The notes under the pieces were generated by a model. That model had not been told where the DNA came from. It worked only from the letters and a program-made list of their open reading frames with translations, and did no database searches. The translations under genes and the position numbers were made by a program. From Thiopseudomonas sp. (GTDB taxonomy: Bacteria; Pseudomonadota; Gammaproteobacteria; Pseudomonadales; Pseudomonadaceae): 49,572 nt of DNA. This document shows, piece after piece, positions 38,048 through 47,957 of this stretch. Where the stretch lies: contig JAHAYO010000083.1 of assembly GCA_018384595.1 (NCBI GenBank), positions 1 to 49,572 of the forward strand, read 5' to 3'. The stretch's first letter is position 1, and each line of letters starts with the position of its first letter.

Positions 38048-38374
38048 GTGGGCGAAAAGTTCAGTGATGCCGCCTTGCGGCGTCAAATGTTGTATGCCGC
38101 GCTGGCACAGGTTCCGCACGGCAGGGTGGTCACCTACGGTCAGCTTGCGCAACTGGCCGGGCTGGGCCGTGCCGCGCGCTGGGTGGGCACTCAGTTGAGC
38201 CGTTTGCCGGATGCCGGAAACCTGCCCTGGCACAGGGTGATCAACGCAGCAGGCAGGCTGAGCCTGCCCGTAGGCAGTGAAGCCTGGACGGAACAATGCC
38301 AACGTTTGCGCAGTGAGGGTATTCAGGTTAGCAACGGGCGGGTATCCTTGCGTCTTTATCGCTGGCACCCATGA
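38048..38374 (+). CDS. Alkyltransferase-like protein (ATL, MGMT family)
   Basis: 108-aa DNA-binding protein related to the C-terminal domain of O6-alkylguanine-DNA alkyltransferase. The winged-helix signature (VPHGRVVTYGQLAQLAGLGRAARWVGTQL) is present, but the active-site PCHRV reads PWHRV: Trp61 takes the place of the reactive Cys. That is the mark of ATL proteins, which bind O6-alkylguanine without repairing it and flag the lesion for nucleotide-excision repair. The frame is open back to TTG 37988. I favour GTG 38048 because it gives the usual ATL length and leaves room for a promoter next to the divergent DUF481 gene. Confidence 0.85.
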   Translation: MGEKFSDAALRRQMLYAALAQVPHGRVVTYGQLAQLAGLGRAARWVGTQLSRLPDAGNLPWHRVINAAGRLSLPVGSEAWTEQCQRLRSEGIQVSNGRVSLRLYRWHP

Positions 38375-38446
38375 AGCGCTGCCAGGCCGCAAGCCCAGCC
38401 GTACCACGGGTTTTTTTCAAGGGTGTAATTGTGATGCAGGTTAACC

Positions 38447-40000
38447 ATGACTGACAAGGGCTGGCGTGAAGCCCTGAGTACCTATTCCAGTCCGGCGGTG
38501 CTGGCCTTGCTGTTGCTGGGCTTTGCCGCAGGCTTGCCGTACATGATGGTGTTTTCAACCCTGTCGGTGTGGCTGCGCGAGGCCGGCGTGGCTCGCGAAA
38601 CCATCGGCTACGCCAGCCTGATCGGGCTGGCCTATGCCTTCAAATGGGTCTGGTCGCCGATGCTAGACCAGTTGAAACTGCCGCTACTGGGACGGCTGGG
38701 GCGACGGCGCTCTTGGCTGATTTTGTCACAGGTATTGGTGGCGACCGGCCTGGCCGGCATGGCGTTCAGCAATCCGCAAACCCATCTGGCGGTGCTGATT
38801 GCGCTGGCGGTACTGGTGGCGTTTGCTTCGGCGACCCAGGATATTGCTGTGGATGCTTACCGGCTGGAGGTTGCCGATAACGAGCGCCAAGCTGCACTGG
38901 CGGCCAGTTATATGGCTGGCTATCGAGTGGCGGCGTTGCTGGCCACCGCTGGTGCGCTGTATTTTGCCGAATGGTTTGGCTCCACCGGCTTGCAGTACCG
39001 GCATTCGGCCTGGGCCAGCACTTACCTGCTGTTTGCTCTGCTGATGCTGCCGGGGATGCTGACCACACTGTGGATGAAAGAGCCACAGCTGGAACTGGGC
39101 GGCGAGCCTGAGCGCTCGCGTTATGCACTGGGCCATCAGCTGGCCTCGATTGTGGTGCTGATTGTGCTGCTGATCTCGGTACCGGCGATGCTGACCCAGT
39201 ATTACCACACCAATTTTCACCCGTTTTTGCGCGGTGCGCAGAGCCTGAGCGAGCTGTTTTTCACTGACCGCGCCTTCCTGCGCGGACTGATGTACAGCCT
39301 GCTGATTCTGGCGTGTCTGTCATCTTTTGGCCGTAAAGGGCTGGCTCCGGTGCTGACGCCGGTCAACGACTTTGTCTTGCGCTATCGCTGGCAGGCCTTG
39401 CTTTTGCTGGGGCTGGTCGCCACCTATCGCATGTCGGACACCGTGATGGGCGTGATGGCCAATGTGTTTTACATCGACCAAGGCTTTACCAAAGATCAGA
39501 TTGCAGGGGTCAGCAAGGTGTTCGGCCTGATTATGACGCTGCTAGGCGCGGGTGCGGGCGGCGTGTTGATTGTGCGTTTTGGCATTATGCCGATCCTGCT
39601 GGCGGGTGGTATTGCGTCGGCGGCCACCAACCTGATGTTTGTCATGCTCAGTAGCATGGGCGCAGACATGCAGATGCTGGTGGTGACCATTTCTTGCGAT
39701 AACTTTAGTGCTGGTATGGCCACAGCGGCGTTTGTGGCGTACTTATCGAGCCTGACTAACCTGAAATTTTCCGCCACCCAATATGCACTGCTCAGCTCGA
39801 TCATGCTGTTATTACCGCGCCTTATTGGCGGCTATTCGGGCGTGATGGTGGACCGGCTGGGCTATGGCAACTTTTTTTATGTAACCGCCTTACTGGGCGT
39901 ACCTACCGTGCTGCTGATTCTCTGGCAGTGGCGGCTGGACAGTCGCCGAGCGGCTATAACGGAACCGGCTGCCGCGCAGCCAGAAACGGAACACAACTGA
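38447..40000 (+). CDS. ampG: Anhydromuropeptide permease AmpG
   Basis: Inner-membrane MFS-type permease (517 aa, about 14 membrane segments) that imports GlcNAc-anhydroMurNAc peptides for cell-wall recycling; in many Gram-negatives it supplies the signal for AmpC induction. Family stretches: LALLLLGFAAGLPYMMVFSTLSVWLREAGV, YAFKWVWSPMLD, RLGRRRSWL, FASATQDIAVDAYRLE, YRMSDTVMGVMANVFYIDQGFTKDQIA and the late SATQYALLSSIMLLLPRLIGGYSG. It lies 72 nt after the ATL gene and 13 nt before fxsA. Confidence 0.94.
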   Translation: MTDKGWREALSTYSSPAVLALLLLGFAAGLPYMMVFSTLSVWLREAGVARETIGYASLIGLAYAFKWVWSPMLDQLKLPLLGRLGRRRSWLILSQVLVATGLAGMAFSNPQTHLAVLIALAVLVAFASATQDIAVDAYRLEVADNERQAALAASYMAGYRVAALLATAGALYFAEWFGSTGLQYRHSAWASTYLLFALLMLPGMLTTLWMKEPQLELGGEPERSRYALGHQLASIVVLIVLLISVPAMLTQYYHTNFHPFLRGAQSLSELFFTDRAFLRGLMYSLLILACLSSFGRKGLAPVLTPVNDFVLRYRWQALLLLGLVATYRMSDTVMGVMANVFYIDQGFTKDQIAGVSKVFGLIMTLLGAGAGGVLIVRFGIMPILLAGGIASAATNLMFVMLSSMGADMQMLVVTISCDNFSAGMATAAFVAYLSSLTNLKFSATQYALLSSIMLLLPRLIGGYSGVMVDRLGYGNFFYVTALLGVPTVLLILWQWRLDSRRAAITEPAAAQPETEHN

Positions 40001-40013
40001 CAGGTAGTACAAC

Positions 40014-40469
40014 ATGCAAGGTTTTTTGTGGTTTTTCCTGCTGCTGCCCCTGCTGGAACTGTATGGGTTGATCAAGGTGGGCAGTGAAGTCGGCGCACTG
40101 AGCGTGGTGCTGTGGATCATCCTGAGTGCCATCGCCGGTATTTTTTGTATCCGCATGGCGGGGGTGGCGACCGCATTGAGTGTGCGCGAGCGTATGGCGC
40201 GCGGTGAAGTACCCGATGATGCGATGCTCACCGGTCTGTTGTGGGTAATTGGCGGTGTGCTGCTGTTTATCCCAGGCTTTATCAGTGATGTGGCGGGTGT
40301 GTTGTGTATTTTGCCGATGACCCGCTACTGGCTGGTGCGCCGTATGCGCCGTGGTATGCCGCAAGCGGATATCCACGCCAGCTACCAGAGAACCCACACC
40401 AGGCATGACGCAGAACAGCACGAAGTGCATGTGATTGAGGGCGAATATGAGCGCAAGGAGCGCGACTGA
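40014..40469 (+). CDS. fxsA: FxsA-family membrane protein
   Basis: 151-aa inner-membrane protein. FLLLPLLELYGLIKVGSEVGAL, a helix pair with IRMAGVATA, and GLLWVIGGVLLFIPGFISDVAGVLCILPMTR are the FxsA/YtzA hallmarks. In E. coli FxsA relieves F-plasmid exclusion of phage T7, but its normal role is unknown. The C-terminal 50 residues are polar and charged. It starts 13 nt after ampG, so probably co-transcribed, and precedes groES in the usual order. Confidence 0.92.
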   Translation: MQGFLWFFLLLPLLELYGLIKVGSEVGALSVVLWIILSAIAGIFCIRMAGVATALSVRERMARGEVPDDAMLTGLLWVIGGVLLFIPGFISDVAGVLCILPMTRYWLVRRMRRGMPQADIHASYQRTHTRHDAEQHEVHVIEGEYERKERD

Positions 40470-40485
40470 AAATATTTTTGCAGCC

Positions 40486-40513
40486 CTTGAAATGCATTTT
40501 GCCAACCCCATAT
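40486..40513 (+). promoter_or_regulatory. Sigma32 heat-shock promoter of groESL
   Basis: CTTGAAA (40486-40492), 13-nt spacer, CCCCATAT (40506-40513): a full match to the sigma32 consensus. It starts 16 nt after fxsA; the transcript would begin near 40520 with a leader of about 130 nt. Confidence 0.9.
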
Positions 40514-40651
40514 AGCCCTGCAACGGTTACTGCGCAGCTCTGCCAGCAGACTGTGCAACACTGGTGCGGCGCTCTGCTCGCAGCAGTTTTTCCATAAAAG
40601 CAGGTACGTGAGTGCCTGTATTTGTTAAATAATCCTTAGGAGAGATCGATA

Positions 40652-40945
40652 ATGAAGCTTCGTCCTCTGCATGATCGTGTGGTCATCCGCCGTAGTGAAG
40701 AAGAAACCAAAACCGCCGGTGGCATCGTGCTGCCAGGCTCCGCCGCTGAAAAACCCAATCAGGGTGAAATCGTTGCTGTAGGTACCGGCCGTGTACTGGA
40801 CAACGGTGACGTACGCGCGCTGGCCGTTAAAGTGGGCGATAAGGTTGTATTTGGCCCGTACTCCGGCAGCAACACCGTTAAAGTTGACGGTGAAGACCTG
40901 CTGGTGATGAACGAGAGCGAAATTCTGGCTGTTATCGAAGCCTGA
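40652..40945 (+). CDS. groES: Co-chaperonin GroES
   Basis: 97-aa subunit of the heptameric lid of the GroEL cage. [40 protein letters not shown] (mobile loop) and [21 protein letters not shown] are diagnostic. AGGAGA lies 11 nt upstream. It is followed after 51 nt by groEL and transcribed from the sigma32 promoter. Confidence 0.99.
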   Translation: MKLRPLHDRVVIRRSEEETKTAGGIVLPGSAAEKPNQGEIVAVGTGRVLDNGDVRALAVKVGDKVVFGPYSGSNTVKVDGEDLLVMNESEILAVIEA

Positions 40946-40984
40946 TCTGTTTTTCACGATTGAAACCATCCGCAAGAATTTTGA

Positions 40985-42643
<1,659 letters not shown>

Positions 42644-42670
42644 TCATCCCGTTTTCGTCTTTAGTGACAC

Positions 42671-42706
42671 AAAACCGCGCTCCGAATTATCGGGCGCGGT
42701 TTTTTT
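42671..42706 (+). terminator. Intrinsic terminator of groESL
   Basis: AACCGCGC / GCGCGGTT stem with an inner CCGA/TCGG helix, followed by seven T. Confidence 0.88.
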
Positions 42707-42826
42707 GTGCCGGCAGAATTTGGGCGTCATTTAATGGGCGGTTTGCTCACTGCTGCACAGTACGCTGGGGCAGGTCTGTGGTAGCATTTGCCCATCAAGT
42801 CGCAGCGGACAGTACAGGGTTACAGG

Positions 42827-44464
42827 ATGACGCAAGCACAACAGGAGAGCGTGGCGCGCCTCAGGCAGCATTTCTCGGTTCGGGTCATTAACGAGGCCCG
42901 TTACTTGGTTGAGTATTGGCACAACATCCAGCGCGGCAGCTGGACGTTGGATGATGCGCAGCAGATGCAGCAAGCGGCCCAGCGGCTGCTACGTCATGCT
43001 CAACGGTTTGATCAGCCTGAACACGTTGATATTGCCGAAAGCCTGCTGCAATGCATGGAGCAGGTGCTGGCGACCAAAGGCCGGCTCATAACGGCTACCA
43101 TCGAAGCCCTTGATCAGCTGATGCAACGGCTGGATTCGGCGCGCTTACAGCATGTTGACGATCAGGGCAGCCAAAGCCAGAGTCGCGCCCGCAGCAAACC
43201 CCTGTATCTGGCTATTGCTGACCGCGCCCGCAGCAGTTATCTGGCCTCGCAACTGGCGTTTTACGGCATACAGGTTGAAGTGCTGGACGATGCCGCTCAC
43301 CTGCGCGACGCCTTCCGTGAGCGCTATCCGTTGGCGCTGGTGATGGATGTTGATTTCGCCAGCGAAGGCCAGGGCTTGATACTGAGTGCTGAAATCCAGT
43401 CCGGTGTAGAAACGCCGGTACCGGTAATTTTTTACAGTCAAGATGCTGCAGATACCATGATCCGCTTAGCGGCGGTACGCACCGGCGGCGAAGCGTTTTT
43501 ACAGGGCGAGCTGGATGCCTCAGAACTGCTGGAAGCCATTGAAGGCACCACAGTAGCCGGTAGCCGCGAGCTGAGCCGTGTGCTGATTGTAGATGACTCA
43601 CGGGCGCAGGCAGTCATGACCGAGCGCGTGTTGAACTCGGCGGTGATCGTAACTCGCATTGTCAACAACCCGACGCTGGCGCTGCGCGAACTGGATGATT
43701 TCAACCCCGATCTGGTTATTCTAGACATGTATATGCCCGAATGCTCCGGCCCTGAGCTGGCCAAGATGATGCGGCAGTGCAATCGTTTCGACAGCATCCC
43801 CATCATTTACCAGTCCGGCGAGGAAGACCTCGACAAGCAGCTTAAAGCCATGCGCGAAGGTGCTGACGACTTTCTGACCAAGCCGGTGCGCCCTGATGCG
43901 CTAATTGCCACGGTGCGTAACCGGGTGGCGCGGGCGCGCAGCCTTAAGGCGCGCATGGTGCGCGACAGCCTGACTGGGCTGTATAACCACACCCACATCC
44001 AGCAACTGCTACAAGAAAGCTATACACGCTTTCAGCGCATGTCGCGTCATTTGAGTGTGGTGATGCTGGATATTGATCATTTCAAACGCGTCAACGATAC
44101 CCATGGCCACCCAACCGGCGACCGTGTCATTAAAAGTCTGGCCATGCTGCTTAAGCAGCGGCTGCGTAAAAGCGATCTGATCGGCCGTTACGGCGGTGAG
44201 GAATTTGCGCTGGTGCTGCTGGATGCCGATGCGGCGCAGGCGGCCAATGTGGTTGACGAGCTGCGCGAGCGCTTTATGAAAATGCGTTTTCAGGGCAGCG
44301 CCGGCGAGTTTACCTGCACGCTGAGCGCCGGTGTGGCCGAGTGCCTGCCCAGTGATGATAAAGCGGGGCTGGACTGGATTGCCGAGGCCGACCTGGCTCT
44401 GTATCAGGCCAAGACCGGCGGTAGAAACCAAGTGGTGGTGGCGCAATCGCCGCGAGCCGACTGA
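42827..44464 (+). CDS. Response regulator with two receiver domains and a GGDEF diguanylate cyclase
   Basis: 545-aa cytoplasmic signalling protein that should make cyclic di-GMP. Order: an N-terminal helical domain (about 1-110) with an HPt-like pattern but Gln (Q52) where the phosphorylated His would be; a divergent receiver (about 125-240, D174); a standard receiver (about 251-370, DD at 256-257, D300 phosphoacceptor, K352 in TKPV); and GGDEF with GGEEF at 456-460. The inhibitory I-site RKSD (447-450) is five residues before it. ATG 42827 is preferred over an open extension to 42788. It is a stand-alone gene 183 nt after groEL, convergent with the lytic transglycosylase gene 2 nt away. Confidence 0.92.
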   Translation: MTQAQQESVARLRQHFSVRVINEARYLVEYWHNIQRGSWTLDDAQQMQQAAQRLLRHAQRFDQPEHVDIAESLLQCMEQVLATKGRLITATIEALDQLMQRLDSARLQHVDDQGSQSQSRARSKPLYLAIADRARSSYLASQLAFYGIQVEVLDDAAHLRDAFRERYPLALVMDVDFASEGQGLILSAEIQSGVETPVPVIFYSQDAADTMIRLAAVRTGGEAFLQGELDASELLEAIEGTTVAGSRELSRVLIVDDSRAQAVMTERVLNSAVIVTRIVNNPTLALRELDDFNPDLVILDMYMPECSGPELAKMMRQCNRFDSIPIIYQSGEEDLDKQLKAMREGADDFLTKPVRPDALIATVRNRVARARSLKARMVRDSLTGLYNHTHIQQLLQESYTRFQRMSRHLSVVMLDIDHFKRVNDTHGHPTGDRVIKSLAMLLKQRLRKSDLIGRYGGEEFALVLLDADAAQAANVVDELRERFMKMRFQGSAGEFTCTLSAGVAECLPSDDKAGLDWIAEADLALYQAKTGGRNQVVVAQSPRAD

Positions 44465-44466
44465 GT

Positions 44467-45735
44467 TTAGGACTGGCCGGTGGCGCGTTGTGCCGCGACC
44501 GCCTCGCGGATTTTTTGTAGCAGGTACAGTGAAGCGTAGCCGTCTTGGGGCAGGTCGTAGCGTTGCTGAAAGCCACGAATAGCCTTGCGCGTATTCACGC
44601 CAATAATGCCGTCGGCGGTACCAGTGGCCAGCCCCAGATCATTGAGCAGTTGCTGCAACTCCAAACGTTCACTACGGCTGAGCGGCTGATCTTCGGTGGG
44701 CCAGCGGTGCAGGCTGAAGTGTTCACCTTGCAGGCCGTTGGCCAGCAGGCCCACTGCCAACGCATAGGCCGTAGAATTATTGTATTTAAGGATGCTGTTG
44801 AAATTGCTCAGTTGTAGATACGCTGGGCCGCGATAGCCGGCAGGTAAAAAAATGCTGGCGGGCTGTTGTAGCAATGCATCGTCCATTATCAGCGGCTTGC
44901 TCAGCTCCACGCCAAGGCGCAGCCATTCATTCAGCGTCTTTTTTTGCTCGCCATCAGCCAGCGCATGCTCGAACAGGCTGGGCAGGCGTACCTCATAGCC
45001 CCAGTGTGAGTCCTCTTGCCAGCCCGAGTTACGCAGGTAATTGGCGGCTGAAGCCAGCGCATCAGCACTTGAGTTCCAGATATCGCGCTTACCATTGCCG
45101 TCAAAATCAACCGCATGCTCAAGGTAGGTGGTCGGCATAAATTGGGTTTGGCCCATGGCTCCGGCCCAAGAACCCAGCAGACCACGCGGGCTGACATCGC
45201 CGTTTTGCAAGATTTGCAGAGCGGCCAGCAGTTGGTCTTCCCAGAAGCCGGCACGTCGGCCATTCCAGGCCAGAGTGGCCAGCGAGCGGATAATGTTCTT
45301 ATCCCCCATTTGCTGGCCAAAATTGCTTTCCATCCCCCAAATGGCCACCAGCGTGTAGCGGTCTACACCGTAACGCGATTCAATCGCATCCAGTGTGCGC
45401 CTGTGCTCGGCCAGCAGTGCCTTGCCGCGGGCAATCCGCCAAGAAGATAACGCGCCTTTCAAGTATTGCCACACGGGGCGGCTAAATTCGGGCTGGCTTT
45501 CGTCGGCGCGGATAATGGACGTATCGGCGCTGATGCCGGTAAATGCCTGCTCTAGCACCCAGCCTTCAATGCCTTGGTTACGTGCCTTGAGGCGAAACTG
45601 CGCCTGCCATTGTTCAAACGGGATGCTTTGCTTGGCGGCTGCCGGCGCTGCTACCTGTGCTGGGGCTGCCAGCAGAGTGCTGGGCAGGCTCAGCCCAAGC
45701 AGCAGCGCAAGGGTAATGGAAGGACGTTTTAGCAT
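44467..45735 (-). CDS. Lytic murein transglycosylase, MltB family
   Basis: 422-aa periplasmic enzyme that cleaves peptidoglycan to 1,6-anhydro-muropeptides. Signal peptide (MLKRPSITLALLLGLSLPSTLLAAPA; no lipobox Cys). SLT_2 domain with catalytic E136 in IWGMESNFGQ and the motifs LATLAWNGRRAGFWEDQLLAAL, SWAGAMGQTQFMPTTY and VDFDGNGKRDIWNS. C-terminal peptidoglycan-binding domain (about 350-410, LGLATGTADGIIGVNTRKAIRGFQ). I start at ATG 45735, with AGGA upstream, rather than the open extension to 45762. Its products are the substrates AmpG imports. The lack of a lipobox suggests a soluble or OM-associated paralogue such as Slt-B-type enzymes. Confidence 0.92.
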   Translation of the reverse strand: MLKRPSITLALLLGLSLPSTLLAAPAQVAAPAAAKQSIPFEQWQAQFRLKARNQGIEGWVLEQAFTGISADTSIIRADESQPEFSRPVWQYLKGALSSWRIARGKALLAEHRRTLDAIESRYGVDRYTLVAIWGMESNFGQQMGDKNIIRSLATLAWNGRRAGFWEDQLLAALQILQNGDVSPRGLLGSWAGAMGQTQFMPTTYLEHAVDFDGNGKRDIWNSSADALASAANYLRNSGWQEDSHWGYEVRLPSLFEHALADGEQKKTLNEWLRLGVELSKPLIMDDALLQQPASIFLPAGYRGPAYLQLSNFNSILKYNNSTAYALAVGLLANGLQGEHFSLHRWPTEDQPLSRSERLELQQLLNDLGLATGTADGIIGVNTRKAIRGFQQRYDLPQDGYASLYLLQKIREAVAAQRATGQS

Positions 45736-45926
45736 GGGATAAATCCTGTAAAAAGTGGGCACAGTTTAACAGTTTTGCCCTCTTGCTCCAGTAGCCGTTC
45801 CGGCATGGATTGCTGGCTTTTTTTAAGCTGGTGTATAGGGGGCGTATTGCAGGCTGGGTTGAGCAGAAAGAACAGGGTTGTTGCAGATGACAGCAGAGAG
45901 GCGTACCACACGATTACCGGAGGGCT

Positions 45927-45959
45927 ATTGCGCACCGGACCTTGCATCCGGTGCGCAAT
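45927..45959 (-). other. Perfect 13-bp hairpin downstream of ettA
   Basis: ATTGCGCACCGGA (45927-45939) / TCCGGTGCGCAAT (45947-45959), 7-nt loop, starting 14 nt after the ettA stop on the minus strand. There is no U-run. It is either a 3'-end stabilising stem or a REP-like palindrome; only one copy was noticed in this window. Confidence 0.55.
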
Positions 45960-45972
45960 GGCTGGCTGTAAA

Positions 45973-47637
45973 TCAGGCCAGCTTCTTGTAGCGCACGCGC
46001 TTGGGCTGTGCTGCGGCATCGCCCAGACGCTTTTTGCGGTCTTCTTCAAATTCGGTGTAGTTGCCTTCGAAGAAGTAGACGCTGCCGTCATCCTCGTAGG
46101 AGAGGATGTGGGTGGCGATACGATCGAGGAACCAGCGGTCGTGCGAGATGACCATGGCCGAGCCGGGGAAGTCGAGCAGGGCTTCTTCCAACGCGCGCAG
46201 GGTTTCCACGTCCAGGTCGTTGGAGGGTTCGTCCAGCAGCAGGAAGTTGCCGCCCTGTTTCAGCGTAAGTGCCAGATGCAAACGGCCACGTTCACCACCG
46301 GACAGGTCCTTGACGAATTTCTGCTGGTCGGAGCCTTTGAAGTTGAAGCGGCCCACGTAGCTACGCGAGGGTACTTCGTAGTTGCCGATGCGGATGATGT
46401 CACTGCCATCGGAAATTTGCTCCCAGACGGTTTTTTTGCCGTCTAGGTTGTCACGGTGCTGATCTACGCTGGCTACTTGCACGGTTTCGCCCAGCACGAT
46501 CTCGCCAGCATCGGGCTGCTCCTGGCCGGTAATCATGCGGAACAGGGTGGATTTGCCCGCACCGTTGCCGCCGATGATGCCGACAATGGCCCCCTTGGGT
46601 ACGGAGAAATTCAAATTGTCGATCAGCACACGGTCGCCATAGCCTTTGCGCACGCCGTTGACTTCCAGCACCTTATCGCCCAAGCGCGGGCCAGCCGGAA
46701 TATAGATTTCGTTGGTTTCGCTGCGCTTTTGGAATTCTTGTGACTGCATTTCTTCAAAGCGGGCCAGACGCGCCTTGGATTTGGTTTGACGACCCTTAGC
46801 ACCCTGACGTACCCATTCCAGCTCGGCCTTCATGGCGCGGTTGTGCGAGGCTTCTTGCTTGGCTTCACGCTCCAGACGGTCGGCCTTGGCTTCCAGCCAC
46901 TGGGAGTAGTTGCCTTCAAACGGAATGCCCTGGCCACGGTCCAGCTCCAGAATCCAGCCGGCGACGTTATCAAGGAAATACCGGTCGTGGGTGATGGCCA
47001 CTACGGTGCCGGGGAAGTCGTGCAGAAAACGCTCCAGCCAGGCCACAGAATCAGCATCCAGGTGGTTGGTCGGCTCGTCCAGCAGTAGCATGTCGGGCGC
47101 GGACAACAGCAGGCGGCACAGGGCTACACGGCGTTTTTCACCACCGGACAGATGTTCGATTTTGGCATCCCAGTCGGGCAGACGCAGAGCGTCGGCAGCA
47201 ACTTCCAACTGGCGCTCTAGGTTATGGCCGTCGGCAGCCTGCAAAATGGCTTCCAGCTTGGCCTGCTCGGTGGCCAATGCGTCAAAATCAGCATCTGGCT
47301 CGGCGTAGGCAGCGTACACTTCGTCCAGACGGGCTTGCGCCTGCTTGATTTCGTCGACTGCTTCCTCGACCACTTCGCGCACGTTTTTGTTTGGGTCCAG
47401 CTCCGGCTCCTGCGGCAAATAACCGATCTTAATACCGGGCATGGGGCGGGCCTCGCCGTTAAATTCCTTGTCTACGCCGGCCATGATACGCAGCAGGGTG
47501 GATTTACCCGCACCGTTGAGGCCGAGTACGCCAATCTTGGCGCCGGGGAAGAAGGACAAGGAGATGTCTTTGAGAATTTCGCGCTTGGGCGGCACCACCT
47601 TGCCAAGGCGATGCATGGTGAAAACGTACTGGGACAT
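45973..47637 (-). CDS. ettA: Energy-dependent translational throttle protein EttA (ABC-F)
   Basis: 554-aa ABC-F ATPase that binds the ribosomal E site and gates the first elongation step according to the ATP/ADP ratio. Two ABC cassettes: Walker A GLNGAGKST and GGNGAGKST, signatures LSGGEKRRVALCRLL and LSGGERGRLHLALTL, Walker B LLLDEPTNHLD and LLLDEPSNDLD. The basic linker is QGAKGRQTKSKARLARFEEM. MSQYVFTMHRLGKVVPPKREILKDI is the EttA N-terminus. No membrane domain. Its leader carries a terminator-like hairpin with a competing upstream hairpin just before the start codon. Confidence 0.97.
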   Translation of the reverse strand: MSQYVFTMHRLGKVVPPKREILKDISLSFFPGAKIGVLGLNGAGKSTLLRIMAGVDKEFNGEARPMPGIKIGYLPQEPELDPNKNVREVVEEAVDEIKQAQARLDEVYAAYAEPDADFDALATEQAKLEAILQAADGHNLERQLEVAADALRLPDWDAKIEHLSGGEKRRVALCRLLLSAPDMLLLDEPTNHLDADSVAWLERFLHDFPGTVVAITHDRYFLDNVAGWILELDRGQGIPFEGNYSQWLEAKADRLEREAKQEASHNRAMKAELEWVRQGAKGRQTKSKARLARFEEMQSQEFQKRSETNEIYIPAGPRLGDKVLEVNGVRKGYGDRVLIDNLNFSVPKGAIVGIIGGNGAGKSTLFRMITGQEQPDAGEIVLGETVQVASVDQHRDNLDGKKTVWEQISDGSDIIRIGNYEVPSRSYVGRFNFKGSDQQKFVKDLSGGERGRLHLALTLKQGGNFLLLDEPSNDLDVETLRALEEALLDFPGSAMVISHDRWFLDRIATHILSYEDDGSVYFFEGNYTEFEEDRKKRLGDAAAQPKRVRYKKLA

Positions 47638-47647
47638 GATTTACCTG

Positions 47648-47691
47648 AAAACAAAAACGCGGGACAGCCTCCCGCCAGCAAAAATTGGCGG
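47648..47691 (-). promoter_or_regulatory. Putative attenuator (terminator/antiterminator) in the ettA leader
   Basis: On the minus strand, hairpin GCGGGA-GGCTG-TCCCGC (47659-47675) is followed by GTTTTTGTTTTC: an intrinsic-terminator layout ending about 11 nt before the start codon. A second stem, CCGCCA (47686-47691) with TGGCGG (47672-47677), shares 47672-47675 with the terminator, so only one can form. This is the geometry of transcription attenuation. A possible promoter lies at 47714-47740. Confidence 0.55.
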
Positions 47692-47713
47692 CATTTTAGC
47701 CGAAATTGGCAGC

Positions 47714-47740
47714 TTTATATAGGCGTTGCAGGGTTCTCAA
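47714..47740 (-). promoter_or_regulatory. Candidate ettA promoter
   Basis: Minus strand TTGAGA (47735-47740), 15-nt spacer, TATAAA (47714-47719). Good hexamers, short spacing. It would give a leader of about 70 nt containing the attenuator. Confidence 0.4.
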
Positions 47741-47840
47741 GACGCGGCGACCCACGACACGCTGCGCACCTTTGGCTGCTCTGGCCGCTGGCCGTAGGCC
47801 ATCGGCTGACGCATTGGCTGCATGTGTCAAAAAACCTACT

Positions 47841-47867
47841 TTGAAAATCATTAGCGTACTTTATAAT
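47841..47867 (+). promoter_or_regulatory. Promoter-like element upstream of the GGA-rich RNA
   Basis: TTGAAA (47841-47846), 15-nt spacer, perfect TATAAT (47862-47867). It could start a transcript of about 210 nt ending at the terminator at 48051-48084. A second -10-like hexamer, TAGTAT at 47947-47952, without a -35, would give a shorter RNA of about 125 nt. Confidence 0.45.
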
Positions 47868-47957
47868 CAATGGGTTACGGTCATGTTTTTGTGTGATGTG
47901 CTTGGCAAAAGCAAAAAATTAACACACCCATTAATTATTGTTTGGGTAGTATCTCTT

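Noticed and set aside
37487..38407. 306-codon minus-strand frame ending at the DUF481 stop
   Set aside because: Only its last 164 codons are real; the part before 37981 is antisense to the ATL gene and precedes the signal peptide.
47224..47844. Plus-strand frame over the ettA 5' end and the non-coding gap
   Set aside because: Mostly the ettA shadow; the remaining part has no ribosome site or similarity and covers the ettA leader hairpins.
47870..47950. GacA box for the GGA-rich RNA
   Set aside because: I looked for TGTAAG-N6-CTTACA and found only partial, non-palindromic resemblance, so no site is claimed.
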